NCBI RefSeq assembly: GCF_014196835.1
Contig: NZ_JACIEK010000006.1
Coordinates: forward strand, 180,593 to 244,592
Reading direction: 5' to 3'
Source: Aureimonas pseudogalii
GTDB taxonomy: Bacteria; Pseudomonadota; Alphaproteobacteria; Rhizobiales; Rhizobiaceae
DNA: 64,000 nucleotides
Program-made: the position numbers and the translations under genes
The notes under the pieces: model-generated
Database searches by the model: none
What the model saw: only the letters and a program-made list of their open reading frames with translations
Told to the model about the DNA's origin: nothing
Shown here: positions 1 through 9,809 of the stretch, in pieces
Numbering within the stretch: the first letter of the stretch is position 1
Layout: every line of letters starts with the position of its first letter

Positions 1-279
1 CGCGGTGAGCACCGGCACCGTGACGCGAAAGAGGCCGTCGCACAGGATCGAGCGGATGAGCGCGAACGCACCGCTCCGCGGATCGGCAAATTCGCCGGGC
101 ACCGGCACATGAATGAAGACGATGACGCAGATCAGACAGATCCGTAGCAGCGCGATCCGCCGAGCTACGGACGGGTCGGAGGCCGCGGGGCGGGGCGCCG
201 TAACTTGCCGAAGCCGGAGTTCGGACCCGCCCGACTGCCGAGCGCCGTGGGCGTGGCGAAAACGGAACGCTCGAAGCAA
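1..279 (-). CDS. Acyltransferase-3-like membrane protein, N-terminal part (cut by window edge)
   Basis: An open minus-strand frame runs off the left edge, so the C-terminus is missing. It contains a hydrophobic first helix (ALLRICLICVIVFIHVPVP) followed by GLFRVTVPVLTA. This arrangement is typical of the start of acyltransferase-3 family proteins, integral membrane enzymes that move acyl groups onto sugars or other cell-surface carbohydrates. There is no in-frame ATG. The only reasonable start I find is TTG at 279, about 8 nt after an AGAGG motif; the in-frame stop further upstream lies near 408. The family call rests on about 50 recognisable residues, and the substrate cannot be guessed. It lies downstream of urtE in the same orientation, 164 bp away, and need not belong to the urea operon. 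Confidence 0.45.
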   Translation of the reverse strand, partial: MLRAFRFRHAHGARQSGGSELRLRQVTAPRPAASDPSVARRIALLRICLICVIVFIHVPVPGEFADPRSGAFALIRSILCDGLFRVTVPVLTA

Positions 280-443
280 TATGTCGCCTCTCGGACTGCA
301 GCGGTGGCGAAGAAGTTTCGTCTGATAGACGATATCGCAGCCCGCGTGCAGGATAGACGAACAAACGGTTAACGCGGCCGACCCATGGCCGGCAAAGTTC
401 TCCGGTCACCCACGATCACGAGGCGCCGTCTGCGGCTGCCGGA

Positions 444-1139
444 TCAGACGGTCAGATGCTTGTGCACCTCGGGATCGTCGAGATCGGCGCCGACGCCTTC
501 GAAGACGATCTGGCCTCGATCCATGATGTAGACCTTGTCCGCCAGCTCCCGGCAGAAATCGAGATACTGCTCGACCAGCAGCACCGCGATGCCCGCCTCC
601 TCCTTGAGGAAGCGGATGGCGCGGCCGATATCCTTGATGATCGAGGGCTGGATGCCTTCCGTGGGCTCGTCCAGCACCAGGAGGTTAGGCCGCATCACGA
701 GCGCGCGGCCAATGGCGAGCTGCTGCTGCTGGCCGCCGGAGAGATCGCCGCCGCGCCGCCCGAGCATGGATTTCAGCACCGGGAACAGCTCGTAGACATG
801 ATCGGGAACGGTGCGATCCGCGCGCTTCAGCGGCGCGAAGCCGGTCTGCAGATTCTCCTTCACGGTGAGCAGCGGGAAGACCTCCCGCCCCTGCGGCACG
901 AAGCCGATGCCGCGCCGCGCCCGGCGATAGGGCGCCTCGCCCTTCAGGTCGGTGCCGCCGAGCGCGATCTCGCCGCGTCGGATGCCCTGCTGGCCGACGA
1001 TCGCCCGCATCAGGCTCGTCTTGCCGACGCCGTTGCGCCCGAGGACGCAGGTGATCTCGCCCTTTTTCGCCGAGAGCGAGACGCCGCGCAGGGCTTGCGC
1101 CGCGCCGTAGTAGAGATCGACGTTGGATACGGTCAGCAT
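444..1139 (-). CDS. urtE: Urea ABC transporter ATP-binding subunit UrtE
   Basis: The second ATPase of the high-affinity urea importer, a branched-chain-amino-acid (LivF) type protein of 231 residues. It shows Walker A (GRNGVGKTS), the ABC signature (LSGGQQQQLAIGRAL) and Walker B (LLVLDEPTEGIQPS). It would hydrolyse ATP at the inner face of the membrane to drive the UrtB/UrtC channel. The start ATG at 1139 gives MLTVSNVDLYYG, the usual N-terminus; longer in-frame readings run back through urtD and are not real. It begins 2 nt after the urtD stop, so it is translated as the last gene of urtABCDE. No urease gene follows in the visible sequence. Confidence 0.96.
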   Translation of the reverse strand: MLTVSNVDLYYGAAQALRGVSLSAKKGEITCVLGRNGVGKTSLMRAIVGQQGIRRGEIALGGTDLKGEAPYRRARRGIGFVPQGREVFPLLTVKENLQTGFAPLKRADRTVPDHVYELFPVLKSMLGRRGGDLSGGQQQQLAIGRALVMRPNLLVLDEPTEGIQPSIIKDIGRAIRFLKEEAGIAVLLVEQYLDFCRELADKVYIMDRGQIVFEGVGADLDDPEVHKHLTV

Positions 1140-1141
1140 GC

Positions 1142-1996
1142 TCAGCGCCCCAGATAGACTTCGACGACGCGCGGATCGGCCGAGACCTGATCGAGCGGAC
1201 CTTCGGCGAGGACGTGGCCCTCGTGCAGACACGTCACCTTCACGCCGAGCGCGCGCACGAAATGCATGTCGTGCTCGACCACCACCACCGAGCGCGTCTC
1301 GGCGATCTCGCGCAGCAGTAGCGCGGTCTCCTCGGTCTCGGCGTCGGTCATGCCGGCCACGGGCTCGTCCACGAGCAGGAGTTCGGGGTCCTGCGCCAGC
1401 AGCATGCCGATCTCCAGCCACTGCTTCTGGCCGTGGCTGAGATCGGCGGCGAGCGTGTGGCGCTTGGGCCCGAGTCGCGTCGTCGCCAGGATCTCGTCGA
1501 TCTTCGCGCGCTCCTGCGCGCCCTTGCGATGCAGCAGCGCGGTGAAGATCGATCGGCTGCCGGTCATGGCGAGGCGCAGGTTGTCTTCGATCGTGTGGCT
1601 CTCGAAGACGGTGGGCTTCTGGAACTTGCGGCCGATGCCCATCGAGGCGATGTCGGCCTCGTCGTGCTGGGTGAGGTCCGTGGTGCCGTTGAAATAGACG
1701 TCGCCGGAATCGGGCCGCGTCTTGCCGGTGATGATGTCCATCATCGTGGTCTTGCCGGCGCCGTTCGGGCCGATGATCGCCCGCATCTCGCCCCGCGCCA
1801 CCACCAGCGACAGGTCGTTGATCGCCTTGAACCCGTCGAACGTCTTGTTGACGCCGTCGAGGTAGAGAAGCGTCTCGCCGCGCGGCGGGCGCAGCTTCGC
1901 CTCGGCCTCGGCGCGCTCGGCTCTTTGCGTGGCGAAGGGATGCGGTGAGACGCGCGTAGGCGCGAAGGCTGTCGGTTCGAAGCTCGTCGAGTTCAT
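1142..1996 (-). CDS. urtD: Urea ABC transporter ATP-binding subunit UrtD
   Basis: LivG-type ATPase of the urea transporter, 284 residues. Visible motifs are Walker A (GPNGAGKTTMM), signature LSHGQKQWLEIG, and Walker B (LLLVDEPVAGM) with the UrtD-typical switch region VVVVEHDMHFVR. The N-terminus carries about 45 extra residues before the ABC core (LYLDGVNKTFDGFKAI), as is common in UrtD. I chose ATG 1996 because a GGAG lies 8 nt before it; a GTG at 2005 is in frame but overlaps that ribosome site. The start is 5 nt after the urtC stop and the stop is 2 nt before urtE, so it sits inside the operon. Confidence 0.96.
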   Translation of the reverse strand: MNSTSFEPTAFAPTRVSPHPFATQRAERAEAEAKLRPPRGETLLYLDGVNKTFDGFKAINDLSLVVARGEMRAIIGPNGAGKTTMMDIITGKTRPDSGDVYFNGTTDLTQHDEADIASMGIGRKFQKPTVFESHTIEDNLRLAMTGSRSIFTALLHRKGAQERAKIDEILATTRLGPKRHTLAADLSHGQKQWLEIGMLLAQDPELLLVDEPVAGMTDAETEETALLLREIAETRSVVVVEHDMHFVRALGVKVTCLHEGHVLAEGPLDQVSADPRVVEVYLGR

Positions 1997-2001
1997 CGGG
2001 C

Positions 2002-3165
2002 TCACTCCGCAGGGTTGGCGACGGGGGTTACGACACCGGTCTCGTCGGCGCCCTTCTCGGCGCGGGCGGCGCGGCGGCGGTCCCCAAGCGCCGACCAGCC
2101 GTGGTCGATCGTGCCGACGATGCCGCGCGGCAGGAACAGGGTCACCACCACGAAGAGACCGCCGAGGATGAAGAGCCAGGCTTCGGGCGCCGCGGCGGTG
2201 AAGTAGCTCTTGCCGCCGTTGACGAGCAGCGCGCCGATCACCGGCCCGAGGATCGTTCCACGCCCGCCGACCGCCGTCCAGACGACGACCTCGATCGAGT
2301 TGAGCGGCGCGAACTCGCCGGGATTGATGATGCCGACCTGCGGCACGTAGAGCGCCCCGGCGACACCTGCCATCACGGCCGAGAGCGTGAAGGCGAAGAG
2401 CTTCACGTGCTCGGCCCGCCAGCCGAGAAAGCGCGTGCGGCTCTCGGCGTCGCGCACCGCGACCATCAGCAGCCCGAGCTTCGATCGCGTGATCGCGCCG
2501 ACCATCAGCACGAAGCCCGCGAGGATGACGGCGGTGGCGGCGAAGAGCCCGGCGCGCGTGGTGCCCGCCTGGATCGGAAAGCCGAGGATCTCCTTGAAGT
2601 CGGTCAGGCCGTTGTTGCCGCCGAAGCCCATGTCGTTGCGGAAGAAGGCGAGCAGCAGCGCGTAGGTCATCGCCTGCGTGATGATCGACAGGTAGACGCC
2701 GGTGACGCGAGAGCGGAAGGCGAAGTAGCCGAAGAGGAAGGCGAGCAGACCCGGCACCAGGACGACCATCAGCGCCGCGAACCAGAACTGGTCGAAGCCG
2801 AGCCAGAACCAGGGCAGTTCCTTGTAGTTGAGGAACACCATGAAATCGGGCAGCACGGCGTTGCCGTAGGTGCCGCGCGAGCCGATCTGGCGCATCAGGT
2901 ACATGCCCATCGCATAGCCGCCGAGCGCGAAGAACGCACCGTGGCCGAGCGAGAGGATGCCGACGTAACCCCAGACGAGATCAAGCGCCAAGGCGAGGAT
3001 CGCATAGGCCAGATACTTGCCGAGCAGCGGCATCATGTAGTCGGGAATGCGCAGCGCGTGGCCGGCGGGCAGCCAGAGGTTGGAGAGCGGCACGAGCACG
3101 GCGGCGGCCAAGAGCGCGATTGCCAGCCAGACGACGCGGGGGCCGAGGAAGCGGGCGGTGATCAT
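2002..3165 (-). CDS. urtC: Urea ABC transporter permease UrtC
   Basis: LivM-type permease, 387 residues, about ten hydrophobic segments, one of two channel subunits of the urea importer in the inner membrane. Family stretches visible are LALDLVWGYVGILSLGHGAFFALGGY near residue 50 and VPQVGIINPGEFAPLNSIEVVVW followed by GGRGTILGPVIGA in the C-terminal half. The charged tail (about 25 residues after the last helix) is cytoplasmic. ATG 3165 overlaps the urtB stop (ATGA), which fixes the start and indicates translational coupling. Longer in-frame readings extend into urtB and are rejected. Confidence 0.96.
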   Translation of the reverse strand: MITARFLGPRVVWLAIALLAAAVLVPLSNLWLPAGHALRIPDYMMPLLGKYLAYAILALALDLVWGYVGILSLGHGAFFALGGYAMGMYLMRQIGSRGTYGNAVLPDFMVFLNYKELPWFWLGFDQFWFAALMVVLVPGLLAFLFGYFAFRSRVTGVYLSIITQAMTYALLLAFFRNDMGFGGNNGLTDFKEILGFPIQAGTTRAGLFAATAVILAGFVLMVGAITRSKLGLLMVAVRDAESRTRFLGWRAEHVKLFAFTLSAVMAGVAGALYVPQVGIINPGEFAPLNSIEVVVWTAVGGRGTILGPVIGALLVNGGKSYFTAAAPEAWLFILGGLFVVVTLFLPRGIVGTIDHGWSALGDRRRAARAEKGADETGVVTPVANPAE

Positions 3166-4817
3166 GCGTCGACGAACCTTCCCTTGAGGGCGAAGAGCCC
3201 GCGCGGCTTCTTTTGGATGAAGAGGATGATGAGGACGAGCACCACGATCTTGCCGAGCACGGCGCCGGCATAGGGCTCCAGCAGCTTGTTGACGATGCCG
3301 AGCGACATGGCGCCCACCAGCGTGCCCCAAAGGTTCCCGACCCCGCCGAACACGACCACCATGAAGCTGTCGATGATGTAGCCCTGCCCGAGGTCGGGCG
3401 AGACGTTGTCGATCTGCGAGAGCGCGACGCCCGCCATGCCGGCGATGCCCGAGCCGAGCGCGAAGGTCATCGCGTCCACCATCGGCGTGCGGATGCCCAT
3501 CGCCGCGGCCATCTTCCGGTTCTGCGTCACCGCGCGCATCTTCAGGCCCGCCGAGGTGCGGTTCAGTGCGAAGAGCAGCGCCGCGAAGACGGCCAGCGCG
3601 AAGACGATGATCCAGAGCCGGTTCCAGGTCACCGACATCAGCCCGACGTCGAAGGAACCGGACATCCACGAGGGGTTGCCAACCTCGCGGTTGGTCGGCC
3701 CGAAGATCGTGCGGATCGTCTGCTGCAGGATCAGCGAGACGCCGAAGGTCGCGAGCAACGTCTCCAGCGGCCGGCCGTAGAGGAAGCGGATGAGCCCGCG
3801 CTCCATGACGAAGCCGACGAAGCCGGCGACGAGGAAGGCGAGCGGCAGCGCTAGAACGAGCGAGTAGTCCAGCCATTGCGGGGCGTGGTCGCGCATCGTC
3901 TGCTGTACCACGAAGGTCGTGTAGGCGCCGAGCATCACCATCTCGCCATGCGCCATGTTGATGACGCCCATGACGCCGAAGGTGATGGCGAGGCCGATGG
4001 CGGCGAGCAGCAGCACTGAGCCGAGCGAGAGGCCGTACCAGACGTTCTGGATGGCGGCCCAGAGCGAGATCGTCTGCGCGATGCCCGCGACGCCGGCCTT
4101 GGCGGCGGCGGAGACGGCAGGATCGGCATTTGTTTCCAGGCTCGCCAGCACATTCTGCGCCGAACGGTCGCCGCGTCCGACGAGGGTCTGGATCGCCGCG
4201 AGCTTGTCGTCGCTCCCGGCGTCCGACCGGATCATGGCGACGGCACGGGCCTCGGCGAGCTTGGTGCGGATGGACGCCACCTCCTCTTTTGCGAGCGCGG
4301 CGTCGAGCATCGGCAATTGCGCCGGTTCGGCGTTTTCGAAAAGCGAGGCGGCGGCACCGAGTCGGCGCGCGGGATCGGGCGAGCCGAGGGTCAGCGCGCC
4401 CATGGCGTCGGCGACGAGCGTGCGAATGGAGTTCTTGACGCGGACCTTTTCGAGCGCCGCCTTCGGCTGCTCGCCGAGATCGGCGCCGGTCAGCGGGTCG
4501 CTCACCGCGACTGCGGTGCCCTCCGCCGTGCCGATGACGACGCGGTTGTCGGTCTTGCCATAGTAAAGGTTACCGTCCGCAAGCGCGTTCAGCGCACGGG
4601 CGACCTCGGGATCGCCGGTGGCGGCGAGCGCCTTGATGGTGGCCTCGGTGTCGTCGAAGCTCTTCTTGCCGCCGAACTGCTGGATGAGCGCGGCGGGGTC
4701 TGCGGCCTGCGCCCAGCTTCGCCCCGTCGTGGCGAGAAACGCACCCGCGACGAGCGCGATCACCAGCAACAAAGTTTCGAGGAAACCACCGAGGGTTTGG
4801 CGCAGAGAGATCGTCAT
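3162..4817 (-). CDS. urtB: Urea ABC transporter permease UrtB
   Basis: LivH-type permease, 551 residues. The N-terminus has a signal-like hydrophobic segment ending near SWAQA, then about 200 residues of non-membrane, Ala-rich sequence that would be periplasmic, then the permease core from about residue 240 (ALNRTSAGLKMRAVTQNRKMAAAMGI is the conserved cytoplasmic loop). The long periplasmic extension is a regular trait of UrtB and separates it from plain LivH. Start ATG 4817 gives MTISLRQTLGG with the signal segment; readings starting further upstream would add about 55 non-conserved residues. A 139-bp gap with a strong stem-loop separates it from urtA. Confidence 0.95.
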   Translation of the reverse strand: MTISLRQTLGGFLETLLLVIALVAGAFLATTGRSWAQAADPAALIQQFGGKKSFDDTEATIKALAATGDPEVARALNALADGNLYYGKTDNRVVIGTAEGTAVAVSDPLTGADLGEQPKAALEKVRVKNSIRTLVADAMGALTLGSPDPARRLGAAASLFENAEPAQLPMLDAALAKEEVASIRTKLAEARAVAMIRSDAGSDDKLAAIQTLVGRGDRSAQNVLASLETNADPAVSAAAKAGVAGIAQTISLWAAIQNVWYGLSLGSVLLLAAIGLAITFGVMGVINMAHGEMVMLGAYTTFVVQQTMRDHAPQWLDYSLVLALPLAFLVAGFVGFVMERGLIRFLYGRPLETLLATFGVSLILQQTIRTIFGPTNREVGNPSWMSGSFDVGLMSVTWNRLWIIVFALAVFAALLFALNRTSAGLKMRAVTQNRKMAAAMGIRTPMVDAMTFALGSGIAGMAGVALSQIDNVSPDLGQGYIIDSFMVVVFGGVGNLWGTLVGAMSLGIVNKLLEPYAGAVLGKIVVLVLIILFIQKKPRGLFALKGRFVDA

Positions 4818-4879
4818 CGGTCCCGTTCCCCGTCGCGAAGGCCCGAGGCCGGCGCGATTGCGAGATGATCGAAGGAAGC

Positions 4880-4910
4880 GGGCGGCCCGACCCGTGGGGT
4901 CGGGCCGCCC
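4880..4910 (-). terminator. Stem-loop between urtA and urtB
   Basis: A perfect 14-bp GC-rich stem (arms 4880-4893 and 4897-4910) closes a 3-nt loop in the gap between urtA and urtB. On the minus strand it is followed by GCTTCCTTCG and not by a clean T run. It therefore looks like an intercistronic hairpin that protects or attenuates the transcript, and not a full terminator. Such hairpins behind the binding-protein gene are known from other ABC importer operons, where they raise the amount of binding protein over permease. That role here is inference. Confidence 0.7.
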
Positions 4911-4956
4911 TGATGCGGAGGTCTGCCTCAAGTGACGCAGGCCGAAAGCGCTGGGC

Positions 4957-6264
4957 TCAGTTGGCCGCGGCCTGCGTGCCTGCACCGCCGCATTTGCCGG
5001 TCGCGGTGTTGAAGTTTCCGCAGGACATCGGAGCCCGCCAGTCAGCGATCAGGGGCTTGGACTCCGGCAGGAAGTCGGACCACTCGTCGCCGAGCACGAG
5101 GCCAGGCGTCTCGTAGACGACCTCGAACTGGCCGTCGTCCTGGATCTCGCCGATCAGCACCGGCTTGGTGATGTGGTGGTTGGCGCCCATGGAGGCGTAG
5201 CCGCCGGTGAGGTTCGGCACGGACACGCCGACCATCGCGTCGATCACCGCATCGGGATCGATCGTGCCGGCCTTCTCGACCGCCTTCACCCACATGTTGA
5301 AGCCGATGTAATGGGCTTCCATCGGGTCGTTGGTCACGCGCTTGTCGTTCTTGGTGAACTCCTTCCACTTGGCGATGAACGCCTCGTTCTCGGGTGTCTC
5401 CACCGACTGGAAGTAGTTCCAGGCGGCCAAGTGGCCGACCAGCGGCTTGGTGTCGATGCCCGCGAGCTCCTCTTCGCCGACCGAGAAGGCCATGACCGGC
5501 GTCTGCTCGGCGGTGATGCCCTGGTTCGCAAGCTCCTTGTAGAACGGCACGTTGGCGTCACCGTTCACCGTCGAGACGACGGCCGTCTTCTTGCCGGAGG
5601 CGCCGAACTCCTTGATCGCGGAGACCTCGGTCTGCCAGTCGGAGAAGCCGAACGGGGTGTAGTTGGTCTTGATGTCCTCGGGCTTCACGCCCTTGGCCTG
5701 CAGGTAGGCCTCGAGGATCTTGTTCGTGGTGCGCGGATAGACGTAGTCGGTGCCTTCCAGCACCCAGCGCTCGACGCCCTCGCCCATCAGGTAGTCGACG
5801 GCCGGAATGGCCTGCTGGTTCGGCGCGGCGCCCGTGTAGAAGACGTTGCGCTCGGACTCCTCGCCCTCGTACTGCACCGGGTAGAAGAGGATGGAGTCGA
5901 GTTCCTTGAACACCGGCAGGACCGACTTGCGCGACACGCTCGTCCAGCAGCCGAACACCGCCGAGACCTTGTCCTGCGCGATCAGGCCGCGCGCCTTCTC
6001 GGCGAAGAGCGGCCAGTCGGACGCGGGATCCACCACCACCGCTTCCAGCTTCTTGCCGAGCAGGCCGCCCTTGGCGTTCTGCTCGTCAATGAGCATCAGC
6101 ATGGCGTCCTTCAGGGTCGTCTCCGAGATCGCCATCGTGCCCGACAACGAATGGAGGATGCCGACCTTGATCGTGTCGTCGGCAGCGAAGGCCGAGGCAC
6201 CGGAAGCGATCATGGCTCCCGCATAGGCGCTCAAGAGCCAGCCGGCTTTCGTGGAAAGTCGCAT
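4957..6264 (-). CDS. urtA: Urea ABC transporter substrate-binding protein UrtA
   Basis: Periplasmic urea-binding protein, 435 residues, of the Peripla_BP_5 (Liv-type) family. A signal peptide (MRLSTKAGWLLSAYAGAMIASGASAFA) precedes the mature start ADDTIKVGILHSLSGTMAISE, and the UrtA-typical text DPASDWPLFAEKARGLI, FYPVQYEGEE and PNQQAIPAVDYL is present. ATG 6264 has GAGGGGAA as ribosome site about 6 nt upstream. It captures urea for UrtBC. It is the first gene of the operon and is divergent from the membrane histidine kinase at 6437. The promoter must lie in the 172 bp between them, which also hold the inverted repeat at 6346. Confidence 0.97.
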   Translation of the reverse strand: MRLSTKAGWLLSAYAGAMIASGASAFAADDTIKVGILHSLSGTMAISETTLKDAMLMLIDEQNAKGGLLGKKLEAVVVDPASDWPLFAEKARGLIAQDKVSAVFGCWTSVSRKSVLPVFKELDSILFYPVQYEGEESERNVFYTGAAPNQQAIPAVDYLMGEGVERWVLEGTDYVYPRTTNKILEAYLQAKGVKPEDIKTNYTPFGFSDWQTEVSAIKEFGASGKKTAVVSTVNGDANVPFYKELANQGITAEQTPVMAFSVGEEELAGIDTKPLVGHLAAWNYFQSVETPENEAFIAKWKEFTKNDKRVTNDPMEAHYIGFNMWVKAVEKAGTIDPDAVIDAMVGVSVPNLTGGYASMGANHHITKPVLIGEIQDDGQFEVVYETPGLVLGDEWSDFLPESKPLIADWRAPMSCGNFNTATGKCGGAGTQAAAN

Positions 6265-6345
6265 GGGTGGTTCCCCTCGATCGAGATGTGTTGCGGCGCA
6301 CTCGCCGCTGCCGGGGACCATCGGCCGGAATGTGAACGAGTGGTA

Positions 6346-6361
6346 TACGTCAAATGACGTA
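6346..6361. promoter_or_regulatory. Inverted repeat TACGTCA-AA-TGACGTA in the urtA/kinase divergent region
   Basis: Two 7-bp arms, TACGTCA and TGACGTA, are exact reverse complements separated by AA. The site lies 82 bp upstream of the urtA start and 75 bp upstream of the kinase start. The size and TAC...GTA ends fit an operator for a dimeric HTH protein, for example the LuxR-type response regulator encoded at 9810. The palindrome is seen directly; the binding protein is inference. Confidence 0.5.
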
Positions 6362-6436
6362 GGCCAGGGCCGTGTCGGATCGGCTATGGGAACCGGCGAG
6401 TCGCGCTTTTTCCCTGGCAGGATGCGAAGGACCGAC

Positions 6437-9400
6437 ATGGCAGGACGGCAGCGCATTCTTCCCGTCCGGCGCGAGTACAATCGCTGGGTCGCCAACCAGA
6501 CGCTCGAAGACTACGCGCTGCGCTTCACCGCCAAGTCCGCCCGCCGCTGGACGGCGCCGCGGGTCTCGCAAACGGCGATCGGCGCGATCTCCTTCCTGGC
6601 GCTCGAAGCCGTGGGCGGCGCGATCACCCTCTCCTTCGGCTTCACCAACGCCGCCGCCGCCATCCTCGTCGTCGGCCTCGTGCTGCTCCTCACCGGCATT
6701 CCGATCAGCCACTACGCGGCGAAATACGGCGTCGACATCGACCTCCTCACCCGCGGCGCCGGCTTTGGCTACATCGGCTCCACCATCACCTCGCTGATCT
6801 ACGCCACCTTCACCTTCATCCTCTTCGCGGTGGAGGCCTCCATCATGACGGCGGCGCTCGAGCTGGCCTTCGGCATCCCCGTCTGGCTCGGCTACATCAT
6901 CTCGGCCGTGGCCGTGGTGCCGCTGGTGACGCATGGCGTCGCCTGGATCAGCCGGTTCCAGCTCGTCACGCAGCCGATGTGGATCATCCTCAACATCCTG
7001 CCGGTGGGGTTCATCCTCTGGCAGGACTGGGGCTCCCTTCACGCCTGGGTGAACTTTCCCGGCCTCCACGACCCCGCCGGCACCAACAGCCTCGACATCC
7101 TCAAGTTCGGCGCCGCCGCCTCGGTGATTCTGGCGCTGATGCCGCAGATCGGCGAGCAGGTGGACATCCTGCGGTTCCTGCCGGCGCAGAAGGGCCGGCC
7201 CTCGCGCTCCTGGTGGTTCGCGCTGTTCTCGGCTGGTCCCGGCTGGATCGTGCTCGGCGCGCCGAAGCTCTTCTTCGGCTCGTTCCTGGCGGTGCTGGCG
7301 CTGCGCTCGGGCGTCGCACCCGAGCACGCCTCGGAACCCGCCTATATGTACGACATCGCCTTCGGCTTCGTGCTGCCCTCGCCCGTCGCCGCAGCGGTGC
7401 TGACGGCGGCCTTCGTCGTCGTCTCGCAGCTGAAGATCAACGTTATGAACGCCTATGCGGGGTCGCTGGCGTGGTCGAACTTCTTCTCGCGCCTCACCCA
7501 CAGCCATCCCGGCCGCGTGGTCTGGCTGCTGTTCAACGTCGCGATCGCCCTCCTTCTCATGGAGCTCGGCATCTACGGCGCGCTGGAGGTCACGTTCGGG
7601 CTTTTCGCCAATGTCGCGGTCGCATGGCTCGGCGCCATCGTCGCCGATCTCGCGATCAACAAGCCGCTCGGCCTCTCGCCGAAAGGCATCGAGTTCAAGC
7701 GCGCCCATCTCTACGACCTCAACCCCGTGGGCCTCGGCTCGATGGGGCTGGCGACCCTCGTCTCGCTGATCGCCTTCGGCGGCTGGCTCGGCGAGACGGC
7801 CGAGGCGCTGTCGGCCTTCTTGGCGCTCGGCGTCGCCCTGATCACCGCGCCCCTCATCGCCTACGCCACGGATGGGCGCTACTATCTCGCCCGCAAGCCG
7901 CGCGCCGCCTGGAAGCACCGGGTGGAGATAGACTGCTCGATCTGCGAACACGCGTTCGAGCCCGAAGACATGGCCTATTGCCCGGCCTACGCCGCGCCGA
8001 TCTGCTCGCTCTGCTGCTCGCTCGACGCACGCTGCCACGACCTCTGCAAGCCGCATGCGCGCTTCTCGGCGCAGATCGCGACAGCCGCCCATGCGACGCT
8101 GCCGACCGCCGTGGCCCAGCGGATCAACTCGCGCCTCGGCCATTATCTCGGCGGGCTGGCGCTGCTCGCCGCCATCATCTCGATCGTCCTCTCGATCATC
8201 TACTATCAGGCGATCCTCGCCAGCCCCGACGACACGGAGGTGATCGCCAAGGCGCTCTGGGCGGCCTTCTTCATCCTCCTCATCGTCGCCGGAATCTCCA
8301 CATGGTTCTTCGTGCTGGCGCAGGAGAGCCGGCGCGTGGCGCAGGAAGAATCGGCCCGCCAGACGACGCTGCTCCTGAAGGAGATCGAGGCGCACCGGCG
8401 CACGGACGCGGCGCTGCAGTCGGCCAAGGAGATGGCGGAAGCCGCCAGTCTCGCCAAGAGCCGCTACGTCGTCGGCATGAGCCACGAATTGCGCACGCCG
8501 CTCAACGCCGTGCTCGGCTACGCGCAGCTTCTGGAGCAGGACGCGGCGATCCCAGCCGCCAAGGTCGGCGGCATCCGCGTCATCCGGCGCTCCGCCGAAC
8601 ACCTGTCGGGCCTGATCGACGGCCTGCTCGACATCTCCAAGATCGAGACCGGCCGCCTGCAGCTTCAGCGCAGCGAGGTACAGCTGCCCGACTTCCTCGC
8701 CCAGCTCGTCGAGATGTTCGCGCTGCAGGCCTCGGCCAAGGGCCTCGACTTCCGCTTCAACCGGCCCGCGATCCTGCCCGAGACCGTGCGCACCGACGAG
8801 AAGCGCCTGCGGCAGATCCTCATCAACATCCTGTCGAACGCCGTCAAATACACCGAACACGGCAGCGTCACCTTCGACGTCGCCTATCGCAGCCAGGTCG
8901 CGACGCTCACCGTCACCGACACGGGTCCCGGCATCGCGGCCGACGAGCTCGCCCGCGTCTTCGAACCCTTCGAGCGCGGCAGCGCGGCGCGCGGCAAGGC
9001 ACCGGGCCTCGGCCTCGGGCTGACCATCACGCGGCTGCTCGCCAACCTCATGGGCGGCGACGTGCGCGTCGACAGCCAGCCCGGCGCCGGCAGCCGGTTC
9101 GAGGTCCGCGTCATGCTGTCGGCGGTCGCACCGTCGAGCGGCCGCGCGACCCTCGCCGCAGCCACCCCGACCGAGCCGGTCCGCGGCTATCGCGGGGCGC
9201 GGCGCACCGTGCTCGTGGTGGACGACGACGAGACCCATCGCGACCTCATGGTGGAGGTTCTGCGCCCGCTCGGCTTCATCGTGCTGACCGCCGCCGACGG
9301 GCCGACCGCCCTGTCGCTCATCGCCGAGATCCGGCCCGACCTGTTCCTCCTCGACATCCAGATGCCGGGCATGGACGGCTGGACGCTGGCGCGCCAGCTT

Positions 9401-9809
9401 CGCGCCGGCGGCCAGAGCGGCGCCATCGTCATGCTGTCGGCGACGCTCAGCGACACCCCGCTCGTCCCTGCCGAACAGGAGCTGGTGGTCCAGGGCATGG
9501 TCCCCAAACCCTTCGACCTGCGCCAGCTTACCGCTCGCATCCGCGACACGCTGGATCTCGAATGGACGAACGCCGCGGAGGAAGAGGCCAAAGCGCGCCC
9601 CGCTCCGTCCGCTCCGTTCGTGGTGCCCGGCCCCGAGCACGTCGCCGAACTTCTCCAACTCGGCCGGATCGGCTATGTCAGAGGCATCGAGCAGAAGCTG
9701 ACCGCCCTGGAGACCGACCCCATCCATCGTCCGTTCTCCGAATCCCTTCGGGTCCACGTCCGCAGCTTCGATCTCGCGCGCTTCGTCGCGGCGCTGGAGA
9801 CGATCGACC

